Shown here piece by piece: positions 36,107 through 49,214 of a stretch of 64,000 nt of DNA. This DNA comes from Paramecium octaurelia (lineage: Eukaryota; Ciliophora; Oligohymenophorea; Peniculida; Parameciidae). Within the stretch, counting starts at the first letter, position 1, and every line of letters begins with the position of its first letter. The DNA lies in assembly GCA_905182995.1 (NCBI GenBank), contig CAJJDP010000075.1, forward strand, positions 65,210-129,209, given 5' to 3'. The notes under the pieces were generated by a model. It was not told the origin of the DNA, searched no databases, and was given only the letters and a program-made list of their open reading frames with translations. A program made the translations under genes and the position numbers.

Positions 36107-36638
36107 TTAATGGGTTAATGAATTTGCAGTTGCTTAACCGGATTGTAACCGAGTGGTTCAGCATGTGTTACTCTTGATACAAAAGGTCTTAAAATGTGTT
36201 GATATCTGTTTACTTATGATAATCTAAATTAATTGATGCCTGCGGTCTATTACAGAGCATTATCCCTTTATAATGTTCCATCATTTTACAATAATATTTA
36301 TAATTTATTTTATTAATACAATTCATCAAAAATGTATGTTCCACATTTTTGAGATTTTCTTATCAATTACCAGAGGATTCAAGGTGTAATTTATTCTAGA
36401 ATAAATTCCTAATCTTAAATTTTGTAATTTAAAAAATACAACGAATAAATTTATAAATAGTAGTGTTCATAAATTCCAACTTTTTAATCATAGTGAAAAG
36501 ATTAAAAAGTCTTTAATTTTGGTATAGATATTTATAAACAATTATATTAATTTAGAATTATTTTAAACTAATTATTATTAAACAATTGCAGCCAAAAAAA
36601 TGTTTTGATTCAAATAATTAATACAAAATTTATACTAA
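36107..36638. other. AT-rich spacer
   Basis: 530 bp with no coding frame recognised. A piece near 36140-36180 looks superficially like a tRNA D arm but has no matching acceptor or T arm. Confidence 0.5.
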
Positions 36639-36905
36639 ATGGAATTTTATAACTACCTTAAAATTAGATTAAACCATAGTCTTTCTCAAAATATTCAGAT
36701 GATTATTAATTAGTTGATATCTACAATTGAAATAAATAATAAAAAGCAAATAGATTTTAAACATAAAAAATTTGAGAACTTATTTAGCCACTAATACAAA
36801 GAAATTAAGAACATCAATGAATTGCTTTTTATATTTTCTCTAATCAAAAGGTATGTATTCAAAACAAAGAATAACAAAAAGTCGATGAGGATAATGCCTA
36901 TTTGA
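36639..36905 (+). CDS. Possible small ORF, 88 aa
   Basis: Open from ATG 36639 to TGA 36903..36905 with a helical, lysine/asparagine-rich product (MEFYNYLKIRLNHSLSQNIQ). Composition is close to that of spacer DNA and no family is recognised, so it may be chance. A GTATGT donor-like site at 36850 may indicate an intron. Confidence 0.25.
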
Positions 36906-36977
36906 TCCTGAATATTGGACTTCGAAAATATATCTTTATTACTATTTTGCATGAAAAATAGATAAAATAAAATTGAA

Positions 36978-37496
36978 TCAATCCTTTAGTTATAATTCCT
37001 GTAGTTCCTTTTCAATTTATTAATATTCATTAGCCATTTCCTAATTTTGAAATCTAAATTCTTCTTCAAATGTGTCCAAATAATGAATTAATTGTTGTTT
37101 CTATTTTTCACTTGCTTCCTTGATTAGATAACTAGATTACTTAGATTCTGTTATCAATAACTCTTTCCAAATCATCCATCTTATAAGACTTACTTTTTTG
37201 TCTTTGATTTTTCATAGCAATAAAATGTGTCTGAGCTTAAATTGGTCCCTCTATATTGGCTTTTAAATTTTCTCTAAACTTTTCTATCGCCTAAATGCCA
37301 TACTTATCAACTTGAAATTTGAAATCTTCTAATTTCTAATAGATTTGTAAATGCTTACTTTAGTCACGAATTCTAGGTCTTATTGTTTACATGTTCTTTG
37401 CAAAATGTGATCATTCACAACTTGTGTAGATGATTCAAGTGTTTTCTTCAATTCAACATCGATATCTCTTAAAAAAGTCAAATAAATTTAGTACAT
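36978..37496 (-). CDS. Coiled-coil protein, 157 aa
   Basis: ATG 37496, introns of 23 and 22 nt (about 37326..37348 and 37118..37139), TGA 36980..36978; exact frame. The product is almost entirely helical and charged (DIDVELKKTLESSTQVV, IEKFRENLKANIEGP, YQQIEKELQELQLKD). Its start lies only 28 bp after the stop of the next gene on the same strand, so it could be the 3' part of that gene if an unusual intron exists. Confidence 0.6.
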
Positions 37497-37524
37497 ATTT
37501 TAAAAATAATAAATAAAAATATTA

Positions 37525-38049
37525 TCAAATATTTCTCACCTTTTGTTCAGTGATTTTAGTTCCTTTTGTAGCAGCATCATAGTAAGATCTTTCAACTTCA
37601 AAGTAAATTTACAATCCATCAACTCTTTCATTGCTTAAGAGATATTACACCCATTTCTTCTGCCCAAAGAAAAGTTAACCTAGTTATCTACCTATACCTG
37701 AGTGTTGGAATAGATCATTAAAATCTTTGAAACTGTCATGATACCTAGGATTTTATTTACGTTTAGAAATGAATTTTTAAACCACTGGACATTACATGGG
37801 TCCTACTTCGGTTTCAATCCAATTTCTAAAATGTCGACCAAAAGTGTAGGGAACATTCTTGTAGCGGCCTTGTTTCTTCTTTTTTATAGATGGACCTTTT
37901 TATGCTAATATATTAGGATCGGTGTCAGCCTCAGCTTAACACCAGCGATTGGTTAGCTAAAATTCAACTTAATCACACTCACTGTGTTAATATGGCTGCT
38001 CTTCTTCACTAAAACTATCTCTTCTCAGTAATGGACACATTGCCTTCAT
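37525..38049 (-). CDS. Hypothetical protein, 174 aa
   Basis: Intronless frame from ATG 38049 (a second in-frame ATG is at 38040) to TGA 37527..37525. Contains CDQVEFQLTNRWCQAEAD, the basic stretch SIKKKKQGRYKNVPYTFG and FFGQKKWVQYLLSNERVDGL. It ends TKITEQKVRNI. No family was recognised. The abrupt end and the closeness of the downstream helical gene raise the possibility that both are one gene. Confidence 0.55.
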
Positions 38050-39186
38050 TTCAATTATTTAAATTATTGGGCAATTAAATCTTAATTAGTAAATCATTTT
38101 ATAAATTCTAGAGGCAAACTATAAATAGATATCCCCACATCATGCCAACATGTTGGTATAACCCAAATAAGGTCAAAAAGAAGATTAGTAAATCCGGATT
38201 GAAGTATTTATTCAATGAAAATGATAAGAGCAAATTTAAACATTGCCATTTAATCAGTATTTATATATGAATTATAAGGAACATAATTAATATAAAAGGG
38301 ATGATACAAAATCTTAATAAATCTCGTCATTTTAACAATAGGATTTGAATAAATATCATAATGCTTAAAGATATGCTTTTTTAATAGAAAATAATTAAAA
38401 TCAGAATATAGAAATTATTTAAATTTTCTCTATTTTAAATTTGAATATAAGTCTATAAAACCAAAAGAAGATATATGATATTCATCTTCATAGCAAATTT
38501 ATTATAATTAAACTAAGTTTCTTTATTAAAAGTGAAGTAATTTATACTAACAATATTAATTTTTATGTTAAAGAATTATAAGTGTGCTCCAAAGAAATTA
38601 AAACCTCCTCATTATTGTAAATTTTTAATTCCAATTATCATTATTTATTCATATATACTACACCTTTTATATAAAATGCATGTATATTTCTTATTTTTAA
38701 AATTAGAGGTACCATTCTCCAATTAAGTAAAATTAAATGAATAATTATGAGTAGCTTTGATTAATATTTCAAATTATTAGAAAATATAGTTGGAATTACT
38801 TAGTTGTTCTTAATTCTGTATAATTATTTTATTAATTCTTTAAATTAAAAATAAAACTACAAATCGAAATGATTCTATTATTAAAAGATAAATGATCCTT
38901 TAAAAATATAGATCAGTTATTAATTTTTGAGAAGAGAATAAATATTTTGTAGATGGAAATATAACAAATTACAGACAGTATAATGATACAAACCCTCTCA
39001 GTTTATCTTTGAATTAGCACAAAGAGGAATATTTTCAATATATGTTAATTTATGAAGAAGAATTCTATGTCAGAAATAGAAATAATTCCAAATCCTATGG
39101 TGAAAGAATATTAGTTAAATGATGTATAACTTGTTTTGTCCATTTAAGTTTATTAGAATCAATAAAACACTACTACAGATTATTAA
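38050..39186. other. AT-rich spacer with one coding-like fragment (38931..39122)
   Basis: Mostly featureless. The frame from 38931 to TGA 39120..39122 gives a natural-looking peptide (YNDTNPLSLSLNQHKEEYFQ, then YEEEFYVRNRNN) but begins directly after an in-frame TGA and has no good start, so it is likely a remnant of a lost gene. Confidence 0.45.
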
Positions 39187-40587
39187 TCATTCTAGTTCAG
39201 ACTTAAAAATCTTATTCAATCTTATATTTCTCTTCATATTATTTTTTCTTTTACCAAGACAATCAGTTCCATCGTTTTCTTCTTAATGAACACTCATAAA
39301 CTCGTTGAAATGCTATTTAAGTGGTTTTTTTAATATTTTTTCCATTTCTCTCATGGTATGTAGGGAATCTTTGTTTTCCATTCTGAAAAAGGTTTGAACT
39401 GCTTTAGTGTTTGCTTGAAATTCTCTAAGTTGATCTATGCTTTTATGAAAATAACTGACTTATGGTTATGCTTAAATGAGTTTTATAGGTTGATCTTCTT
39501 TTTCATTTTCATTTGGACTGACTAAAATATTTCTTGAGGTTGCTATAACTTAATGATCGCTCTTTCTCTTAGGAGCAATAATCCTTTCAGTGTAGCTTTA
39601 TTGTTATTAAAATGATAAGAACTCTTCAGATTTTTATTTTAGCAATTTACTTGGAGTGAGTTGAGGAGTATTGAGGGTAGTTGAAGAAACGTTGTTGCTA
39701 GTTTGATAATTGCTATCTAATTTTTCTATTTTTTTTAAATGCTGATTTGTGTGATATAATTGAGGGTGTAATAATTCTGGAGAAATGGATGCTGATTTTG
39801 GACTAGGGACATGAATTTATTTGAGTTATTTGAGTTTCGTTGATTTGATTAATTTGTTAGCTTATTAGGCATAAAATTTTGAATATTCTTAATGAGGTAC
39901 TTTTTCTTTCTTTTCTATTTATATTCCTTTTTGAAGTAGGTACTTCTTGAGGAGTTCAAACTTCTCATTAACTGATAATTCATTATTTTGTTATAGATGT
40001 CTTTTTTAATTGAAACTCTTGATAGTCTCCTTATAGAAATCAGAGGAATCATTGTTTACATCCTATAAAAAATTCAGGTTATTGATTTAATCAAGAACTT
40101 GATTTTTGGATTGTTATCTTAAATTACGTTTATTGATGGTTTCTAAAATTCTATGTAAATTATGATGCGTTTCAAGTGTCATTGAGGATTCTTGTACCAT
40201 AGTTGCAATTTCATTTGGAGAGAAATCTAGTTAGAGAATATCAAGGATTAGATGTTGTTTTTCTTCGTCATTTTCTATGTTGTTAAGCATATCAATTTCT
40301 AATTCCAATTATTTGGATATTGCAATAATATGGTTTTTTTCATCATCTTCTTTTTTGAAGAATTATCTGAGTTTAGCTTATTGTTTTAAATGTTAAATAA
40401 TGATTTGAACTTATTTAAATTGAAGTGGATTGAGCAATTGCAGTCTTTTGGTTAGATCAACAAATGTTTTAATTTTTTGCATGGATTTCATAGTATGTTC
40501 AAATCTTTTTTGACGATTTCCTAATCTAATTTAAATGAGGAGAACTTACATATTCTTAGCAAATTGGGGATTTGATTGGAATAGCAT
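39187..40587 (-). CDS. Hypothetical helical protein, about 460 aa
   Basis: Open from ATG 40587 to TGA 39189..39187, 467 codons. A likely 24-nt intron (40526..40549, GTAAGT...TTAG) would drop eight residues without frame change. The N-terminal half is helical and charged (LEIDMLNNIENDEEKQHLIL, KFELLKKYLLQKG); the middle is Ser/Pro/Thr-rich (SPKSASISPELL, TLNTPQLTPSKLL); a KRKSDH basic patch and a C-terminal KRKNNMKRN patch could be nuclear signals. No recognised domain. Confidence 0.7.
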
Positions 40588-40707
40588 TTTTTGTAATTTA
40601 ATTAGTATTTATTATATTTAGTATATATTTTAAGCAGTTATCAAAAAAGGAGAATGCTAAAAGGAATGAAGAATTACTGATTTATAAAATATTGATTTAT
40701 GAAAACA

Positions 40708-42551
<1,844 letters not shown>

Positions 42552-42669
42552 TATTTTAATAATTTAAATTCTATAATATCATCCATTAAACATCACTTCA
42601 TAAATTCCAATTATTACACCTCTCCAGACCCAATAATTAATTAAAGTCAATAAATAACATATATTTATA

Positions 42670-44955
42670 TCAATGCTTGAATTAATTTAGAGTAGCTCTT
42701 ATGCTTTCTTATTTCTGACTCAGCAAAATGTCCCTAAACTCGTCATGGTGCTTTAAATTATAAGAAACGGCACTCCCTTGTTCTTTCAGCATCGCAACGT
42801 GATCTTCAAGGTTCTAGGATACGTCCTATCCAATTTAATCAGACTAGATCTTCCAATTGTTGTTAATTCCAAAAAATACTAAGTCGATAATCAGAGCAAC
42901 TACTAAAATTACAAATAGCAAAGTGAGGGGTATGACAGTGCTTAATTTGTATAATAATTTATTCGATGAATCGTTCCAATCCTATGAAATCCCCATACCA
43001 TTCTAAGTGTAAATGTATGGATAACCATATATCAAGACACTGAAAATTAAATGCAGCACAAGAAAGAAATGGATGAATTTCAATGTGATAATCCCCACTG
43101 ATTTCAATTGCTCCTACAATTTCACCTATTGCTTTTCATTATAAGAATGATATTTCAATAACATGTTCTTATCATAAACATACTGTAATCCTATTTATAT
43201 GGCTCCTAATAGAGGCAATAGAGGCAGACCTGCTGATACAATAGTTGATAGGAATATACTAAACAATAATTTAGCATATCTAAGTCCAGTCCTAAAAGTT
43301 GGATTGCTATTTATCAATGGAGAATCACGTCTAAATGTTTTGCCTGTTTTAATGTCTAGATTCTATCTTGATTGAATGTTATAATTAACACTCTCATCTA
43401 AGTTTAATAAGAAGAGAGTTTGATGGGATTGATTATTATTATTAGTATTGTTTCCTGTAGTTTTTTATTATCCAGTCAATCTTTATCTCTCTTCATCATT
43501 TTCGTCTGTTAACAAAGAACCAATTAATTACAATTCTTCCTAGTCTCTTATTCCACCGGTTATACATCGACATCCTGATGCAATACTCAAAATTATTAAT
43601 TTAAGAGTGTAGAAAATAGACACCCACAAAAATATCAACCCATGATTAATAATCCATTTTCTATCTAAATCATCACTAAAAATTAATGACTTTTCTGTTG
43701 ATGTATAACTTTAAACGACCAACACTATGTTGCCTATTGTTTCCCATGAAATTAAAATTGGTACTAATAAAGTATAACATGTCAAATAGACTATGATTCT
43801 AATCAAAATGACCTTTTATTCTTAAACTAAGTATATCTATTTTTCCTTATTAATGATTAACTCCAAAAAGATCCATCCCAATATATCAGCTACAAATATC
43901 CAGAATCCTGTGATGATGTAATAGGCTGTTCTTGTAAAATCACTATCCAAACAATACTCAGTGCATTTAACAGTATTGTTCCTTGCATTCTTCAAAGCCA
44001 TGTTTTCAAATACTATCAATGGTGCTAATAATATGATTGCTACGACTAGATGCATGAGAATAATTTGAACATTGTTTCTCTCTTAATAATCCATGTTTTC
44101 CCATTTGATTTCATTTGGATCAGGAGCTTCTGTTACTTTTATGGTGTATAAGCCTCTTAGCTTCAATTCTTAAGGTTAATTTAAAAATAAATAGATGCCA
44201 TTTCTAACTAAGCAATCTTAATTATATTTCTCATAAAATAGGTCACGATCAACTTTGCTTTTAAAGACAACGAAAGCCTTTATAGATTCTAAGTCATCTG
44301 GAGCTAAGAAGATATTGAATTTATCTGCTAGTTCCTTTGTAATATCTTTTAATTCATCAGTCAATACTCTGATGAAGTCTTGTCTTACGTACATATCTGC
44401 TTATGATAATCTCTTAGAAAATACTTCTAACTTTTTCTTTTCTAATCTGATCTATCTCTCCTTGAATGCCTTGTTCTTCATAATGCTTAGAGTACCCTAG
44501 AAATTGCGCACCAAGTATATCTCATGTGTATTGGATTGAAGAATGGAACGCAAGTCTTCTGGATCTATCGTAGCTGATGGAAATCCATTTACTTCTACGC
44601 TCCAAGGTGAGATGCTGGATACTTTGAATTATGCATCTTTGTTGATGGCATTGTATCGTAGGTATAGTAATGACAAAAAGTAGAGAAGGGTTCCAATTGC
44701 ATCTCCTAAGACTCCAATGAGAAAAGCAGTCTCATTTGAGATATCAAGGTTGGCTACTGTGAAGGTTTCCAATTGTAGCTGAAATTGATTGAATATGCTG
44801 TTTCCTGTAATGCAGAATATCAATTATGGGAGGTGGAGGACGGCGAAGATGAGCATTAGGAAAAAGTTCCATTTGAGAATTCTGAAGTAATAAACTATAG
44901 AGTGATCAAAGCAGTTGTCGATCGGTGCGAATATGGACTCGGGTGGTTGTTCCAT
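42670..44955 (-). CDS. OSCA/TMEM63 (CSC1, DUF221)-like membrane channel protein, 761 aa
   Basis: Intronless exact frame from ATG 44955 to TGA. Hydrophobic helices lie near residues 25-50 and 90-115, a large cytoplasmic domain follows (~120-280) with the RRM-like strand SIKAFVVFKSKVDRDLF, then the family marker EAPDPNEIKWENMDYQE, followed by about eight membrane segments (HLVVAIILLAPLIVFE, ILGWIFLELI, IFLSTIVSAGLPLLPLLGAI, FIHFFLVLHLIFSVL, LLFVILVVALIIDLVFF). Length and layout fit OSCA/TMEM63 osmo- or mechanosensitive cation channels. The loop between helices carries a Q/N-rich insert. The assignment rests on the AP-x2-I-x-W-x-N motif and topology. Confidence 0.78.
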
Positions 44956-44994
44956 TATATTAGTAATAAATATAAATTAATTAAACCCTTGCTG

Positions 44995-45621
44995 ATGAAA
45001 AAAAGATTATAACTATAACTGGTGGATCTGGCTGCTCCAAAGAAGCAGACTGGCCCTTATAAGCAATTCTTGCGTGAACAATTAGCTATTTAACACCTTA
45101 AATATCCTCAAAGAACAACAGATGAATTAACTAAATTGATAAATCTTATGTGGAAGGTGAGAGAAAAAAAGAATAATCAATTGTATTTTTAGCACAATGG
45201 GTACGTGAACATCAGTGAGACAGAAAGGGTGCCTGTTCCTCAGCCCCCTCCTCCGGTGTTGATAATGTTTAAAAATATATAATGTGAAAAAGCTTCCAAA
45301 AAAACATGAGGCAACTCTTCGAGTTTACACATCCAGAGTATAATGCAGAATAGGTGGATCACACCATTAAATTGGAATGGACTTTAAATTCCACCCAAAG
45401 ATAGAAAGCAGCTGAGGAATTCAGATAGTTGAGACAAGTTTAAATTAGTATAACAATATGATTAGGAATTCGAGAAGGAAAAGAAAGAATTTATTAATAG
45501 GTATGGTTTCTGGCCTCAACACAAAAAATCTTCAGGTGAGTCATTGGATAAGACCAAATAATCTAGCCCAAAATTTGATCCCCTGGCTTTAAATCTAATG
45601 AAAAAAGTCAAATTGGAATGA
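44995..45621 (+). CDS. HMG-box-like DNA-binding protein, about 190 aa
   Basis: Start ATG 44995. Removing introns 45267..45292 (26) and the 28-nt one near 45450 gives an exact frame to TGA 45619..45621; a further 36-nt segment (GTGAGA...TTTAG, about 45157..45192) is possibly also an intron. The first half reads APKKQTGPYKQFLREQLAIQ then TTDELTKLINLMWK, the second FTHPEYNAEQ, LEWTLNSTQRQKAAEEF, EKEKKEFINRYGFWPQH. These resemble two degenerate HMG boxes (Pro-x-Tyr-x2-Phe start, Trp and Tyr positions). HMG proteins bend DNA in nucleus or mitochondrion. Divergently transcribed from the OSCA-like gene 39 bp away. Confidence 0.6.
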
Positions 45622-46780
45622 AATTAATGAAAAATGAGAATAAAATACAAAACAAAAAACATACTTTGTAAAATCTAGAAAAAATGCAGAACTTTAATCA
45701 GTTCTCCTTCTCTCATATCCAGATATTGGAATTACTTAATTTAAAATTAAATTTTTTCTTTTCACCAAAAAGAGCGGGAAAATAAAATACTATTAAGATA
45801 CTATCTTATCTATTCATTCTTATACATTGGATGACGATATTTATGTGTGTTTACTGTTTTTCACATTACTTTAACCTCTTTTCAAATTATTGTTGTTATA
45901 TTTATCATCTATGCATAAACTATTTTATTTTATTATATTTAGGATCCTCACCATTGGAAGAAATCCCAACCTCCATAACCATACCAACCTACCAACCAAT
46001 CCATCCACCATAATTATGTACTCTAACCACCCAATTACCATCATAAACCCTTCAATAATGCATAATATCATTTCAATCACGTACATTTTTATTTTTAGAA
46101 TAATGAATCAATGCTTTGAACGCTAACTTTTCAACCATTAAACTAATCCAACACACACACAAAGATCTGAACTAAATCATTCATATCAACCCAAGTAGAT
46201 TAAACTACTAATTCAAAGTTTAAGCTCATGTCCAGATACCACGCTGAAAGTGTCTACTCTACCACCTTTATACTCATTGATTCACTATTATGTTTCAATT
46301 ACCACATTAATTATCATATTGGATTCTCTAACTCAATTTTATTTAACAATATTTTTGTGTGTATCCTTTAAATTTTGATAATCCCTTTGTGAATATCAAG
46401 AACTATCTGAGTATAACGTATTCAAACTTTAAAATCAGTTCAGAATATATGTTAAGTTGAGTATAATTAAAAATTATCTTATATCTTGAACATTCAGTAT
46501 TTATGAATAATCCATTATTTTTATTATAGCAAATCAAATTCAAAGAAGTTATGTAGTTATCAATTACTAAATTAAATTATTTTTATTGTAGAACCCTATA
46601 AATAAAATTATTTAATTGTTGTTACTTAATTTAAAAAATTATTTTTTTTTGAATGTTGTATTTCCAATCGACTCTGGATAATTAAACTAAAATGATCTGA
46701 AGATAACCATTGCCAACAGAAATCTTATATTAATTGATTATCCTTAATTTTGGAACTTAGTGTACATAATAATTAAATAA
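45622..46780. other. 1.16-kb AT-rich region without a supported gene
   Basis: A frame is open from ATG 45684 to TGA 46104..46106, but at ~140 codons this is expected by chance when TGA is the only stop. A His/Pro/Asn/Gln-rich reading near 45950-46090 (DPHHWKKSQPPQPYQPTNQS) in another frame looks more protein-like and may be an exon. A pyrimidine-rich strand bias is visible around 45950-46060. Nothing here is firm. Confidence 0.4.
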
Positions 46781-47467
46781 ATGTTCGTTAGAGCCCAAGT
46801 TCCAAAAAGCAGATCTTCATTAACTCCGCAGAATTTCAAACCAATTTGCATAGAATAACGTGGGGATTGCACCCCGACCAGAAGCAATAACATTAGTTAC
46901 TATGAACACAGCATTCTCATTTAAGAACCATCTCAATAATCCTTGTAAAATTATACTGGAAGAGTTGAGGAGAAATTACAAAAGAAGGTGATAAATTCTA
47001 GTGCTTCTAATTTGAGAAGTAAGTACATTTCAGACAAGGAAAATTTGGTGAGGATTCCTGGACAATCCTTTGGAGGGAATCAACCTTCAAGTAAGGATTT
47101 AATGCAGGTTGTGAACAACTTGAAAAAATAGAAGGAAGACATTAATTATACGCTTTCTGAGACACTCAAAAAAAATAATCTAATTCAAGAATAAATGGAT
47201 GTAATTATTGATTCAAAGTAATTTAGATTGTTAATAAGGAAAAGGAACAATAATCTCTGAATTATTAATAAAGTTTGGATGAATTTATGATCGAATTTAA
47301 TGAACTCACTTACAAAATATCGTAGTTGGAGGAACAGAATACTAAATTATTTGAATAAAATGAGCATCAGAAATGGTACTTGTAATAGATTCAGTGTTAA
47401 TCTTCGAGGTATTAACATTTTGTATGAATTTAGATTCAATTAAACTCAAAACTTTGGAACAGGTTGA
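46781..47467 (+). CDS. Coiled-coil protein, 211 aa
   Basis: Exact frame after removing introns 47201..47226 (26) and 47409..47433 (25). The N-terminus is Ser/Arg-rich (FVRAQVPKSRSSLTP), the middle has a short basic part, and residues ~100-200 form a coiled coil (LDEFMIEFNELTYKISQLEE). No family was recognised. It ends 57 bp before the BAR-domain gene on the same strand. Confidence 0.65.
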
Positions 47468-47524
47468 TTAGTTAACTAGAATTGATATTCAATATATATA
47501 TATATTTATATATAAGAATTTTAA

Positions 47525-49162
47525 ATGGCAAGTTTTGCATCTAGAACAGGGTAGAAAGTAAGAAATCTTCAAATTTTAGATTAAAGAATGGTGGGGAGCT
47601 AAAGTCACAGTTGATCCTCAGTTGGAAACAAAAAAGCAAAGGATTAATGAGATAGATCAATATATCAAGGGGTTGTCGCAATCCTTTAGCAATATTTCAG
47701 CATTGTTTTAATGTATAACTAATAATTCGATGTAGAAATGCATGGCCATATGGGACGAATCAGCTCGATCACTCAGAAATTGTTTGAGAAGGAAACTGAT
47801 ACGAATAAGAGAATAGGAATTGAAGTCACATCAATGTTTGGCAACCTTTCAGAACTATTCCGATCCAAGGTATATATGGATATTAGAGATTAGACAGAAC
47901 CTGCATCTGAATTGAATAAAAATTTCGGAGAGTGGTTTTAAACTATAGAAACTTTGAAAATCCAACTTACACATTTCTCTGAGGTTCGATTGGTTTATGA
48001 TCATTATAAATTGAAAGTGGATGAACTAGAGAAGGATCGATCCAATGCCATTTCAAAGGGATAGCCTGAGGATTTTAAATTATCAGAAAAAATTAGGAGA
48101 GTATCAATTTTAAATAAATATTTAGAATCAAAGTAAATTATCAAGTTCTGAAACAAATTATAAATAAAAGCTATCTGAGATTTTAAATAGCATGAACAAA
48201 TTACTGGGAAATTACTATCGAATGATAAATTAGAGTCTCGATTCTGTAAGAACATTTCCTTATATTAGTTTATAACTATCAATTATGATTTGTATATGAA
48301 TGCTAAATCAATTGTCAAGAAAAATTAAAAAGCATTTAATAAATTTAAATATCCAGAATTAGAACCCATAATAGATCTCTTAAGAGAGTAGAAAGAGATG
48401 TCATCATTATTAGAGAGAGAATAACAAAAAGAGAAAGAATTAAAGGAATTGAAAGAAAAGGAAAAAGAGAAAGAAAAAGAAAAAGAGAAAGAAAAAAATA
48501 TCAATGAAAAAGATGAGAAACTACAATAACAACCACCACCATAACAAACTCCTTAATGGGAGGTTAATAATAAATTTAATCCTTTTGGTTAGACTCAATA
48601 AATGAATTCACAAACTCACTCCATGATCAATAATCCCCAAATGATGAATCCTATGATGAGCTCCTAAACTGATTTTGGTACTGGATTCGGAGTTAATTCA
48701 ATGGCTAAATAATAATAATTTATGAACCCAATGATGTCTCAAAGGTAATCTGTGCAACCATAAGGTATGAATAACAATTTCGCTATGAATTTTCCACCCA
48801 ATCAAAATAGACCTGAAATGTTTGATGATGTAGGATTATAAATGATGAGTGATATAAGAGCTAACTAGATGAATGCTTGGTAGTAATAATAATAATAATA
48901 ATAATATGCCTAGAGTCAAATTCTTAATTAAAATAATTTTGTTAATAATAATCCATTTATGAGTTCACAGCAGATGAACCAAAGGGCTAGTATGTAATAA
49001 AACTAAGGATTTTAATAATTTGATTCCTAAATTAATAGATCTTAATAATAAAATCCTTTTGCAGACTTAGACAACGAGTCTTAAAGAAGGGCTATGTATG
49101 ATAATCCACACACACACAATCAGCAATTTTATGACAATTAAAAGACTAATCCTTTTGCATGA
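47525..49162 (+). CDS. BAR-domain-like protein with NPF motifs, 506 aa
   Basis: Five introns (22, 23, 24, 25, 23 nt; the 24-nt one also reads through in frame) give an exact frame. The first ~260 residues are a helical domain opening FASRTGQKIKEWWGAKVTVD, in the manner of amphiphysin/Rvs BAR domains (FGxRTGQK-x-KEWxGKAEVTxDP-like), with GKGLSQSFSNIS-type helix and a third long helix. A charged E/K-rich coil (~residues 300-340) follows, then a disordered Q/N/M-rich tail with NPFGQ, NPFMSS, NPFADL and a terminal NPFA. NPF motifs bind EH domains of endocytic adaptors. Together these suggest membrane bending during endocytosis or trichocyst/vesicle traffic. The BAR assignment is by sequence feel plus predicted helices. 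Confidence 0.75.
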
Positions 49163-49214
49163 TTAATATTATATCTATTTATAAATTCATTTTTATATAT
49201 TATTTGAATCTATA

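Noticed and set aside
36135..36185. tRNA-like sequence (accgagtggttcagc)
   Set aside because: It resembles a D arm, but no anticodon stem, T arm or acceptor stem can be formed around it.
45306..45309. ATGA stop-start overlap splitting the HMG-like gene into two ORFs
   Set aside because: A 26-nt intron (45267..45292) removes the TGA and joins both halves in one exact frame, so there is no overlap.
45684..46106. 140-codon open frame
   Set aside because: With TGA as the only stop, frames of this length are expected by chance in AT-rich DNA, and the product looks like translated spacer.
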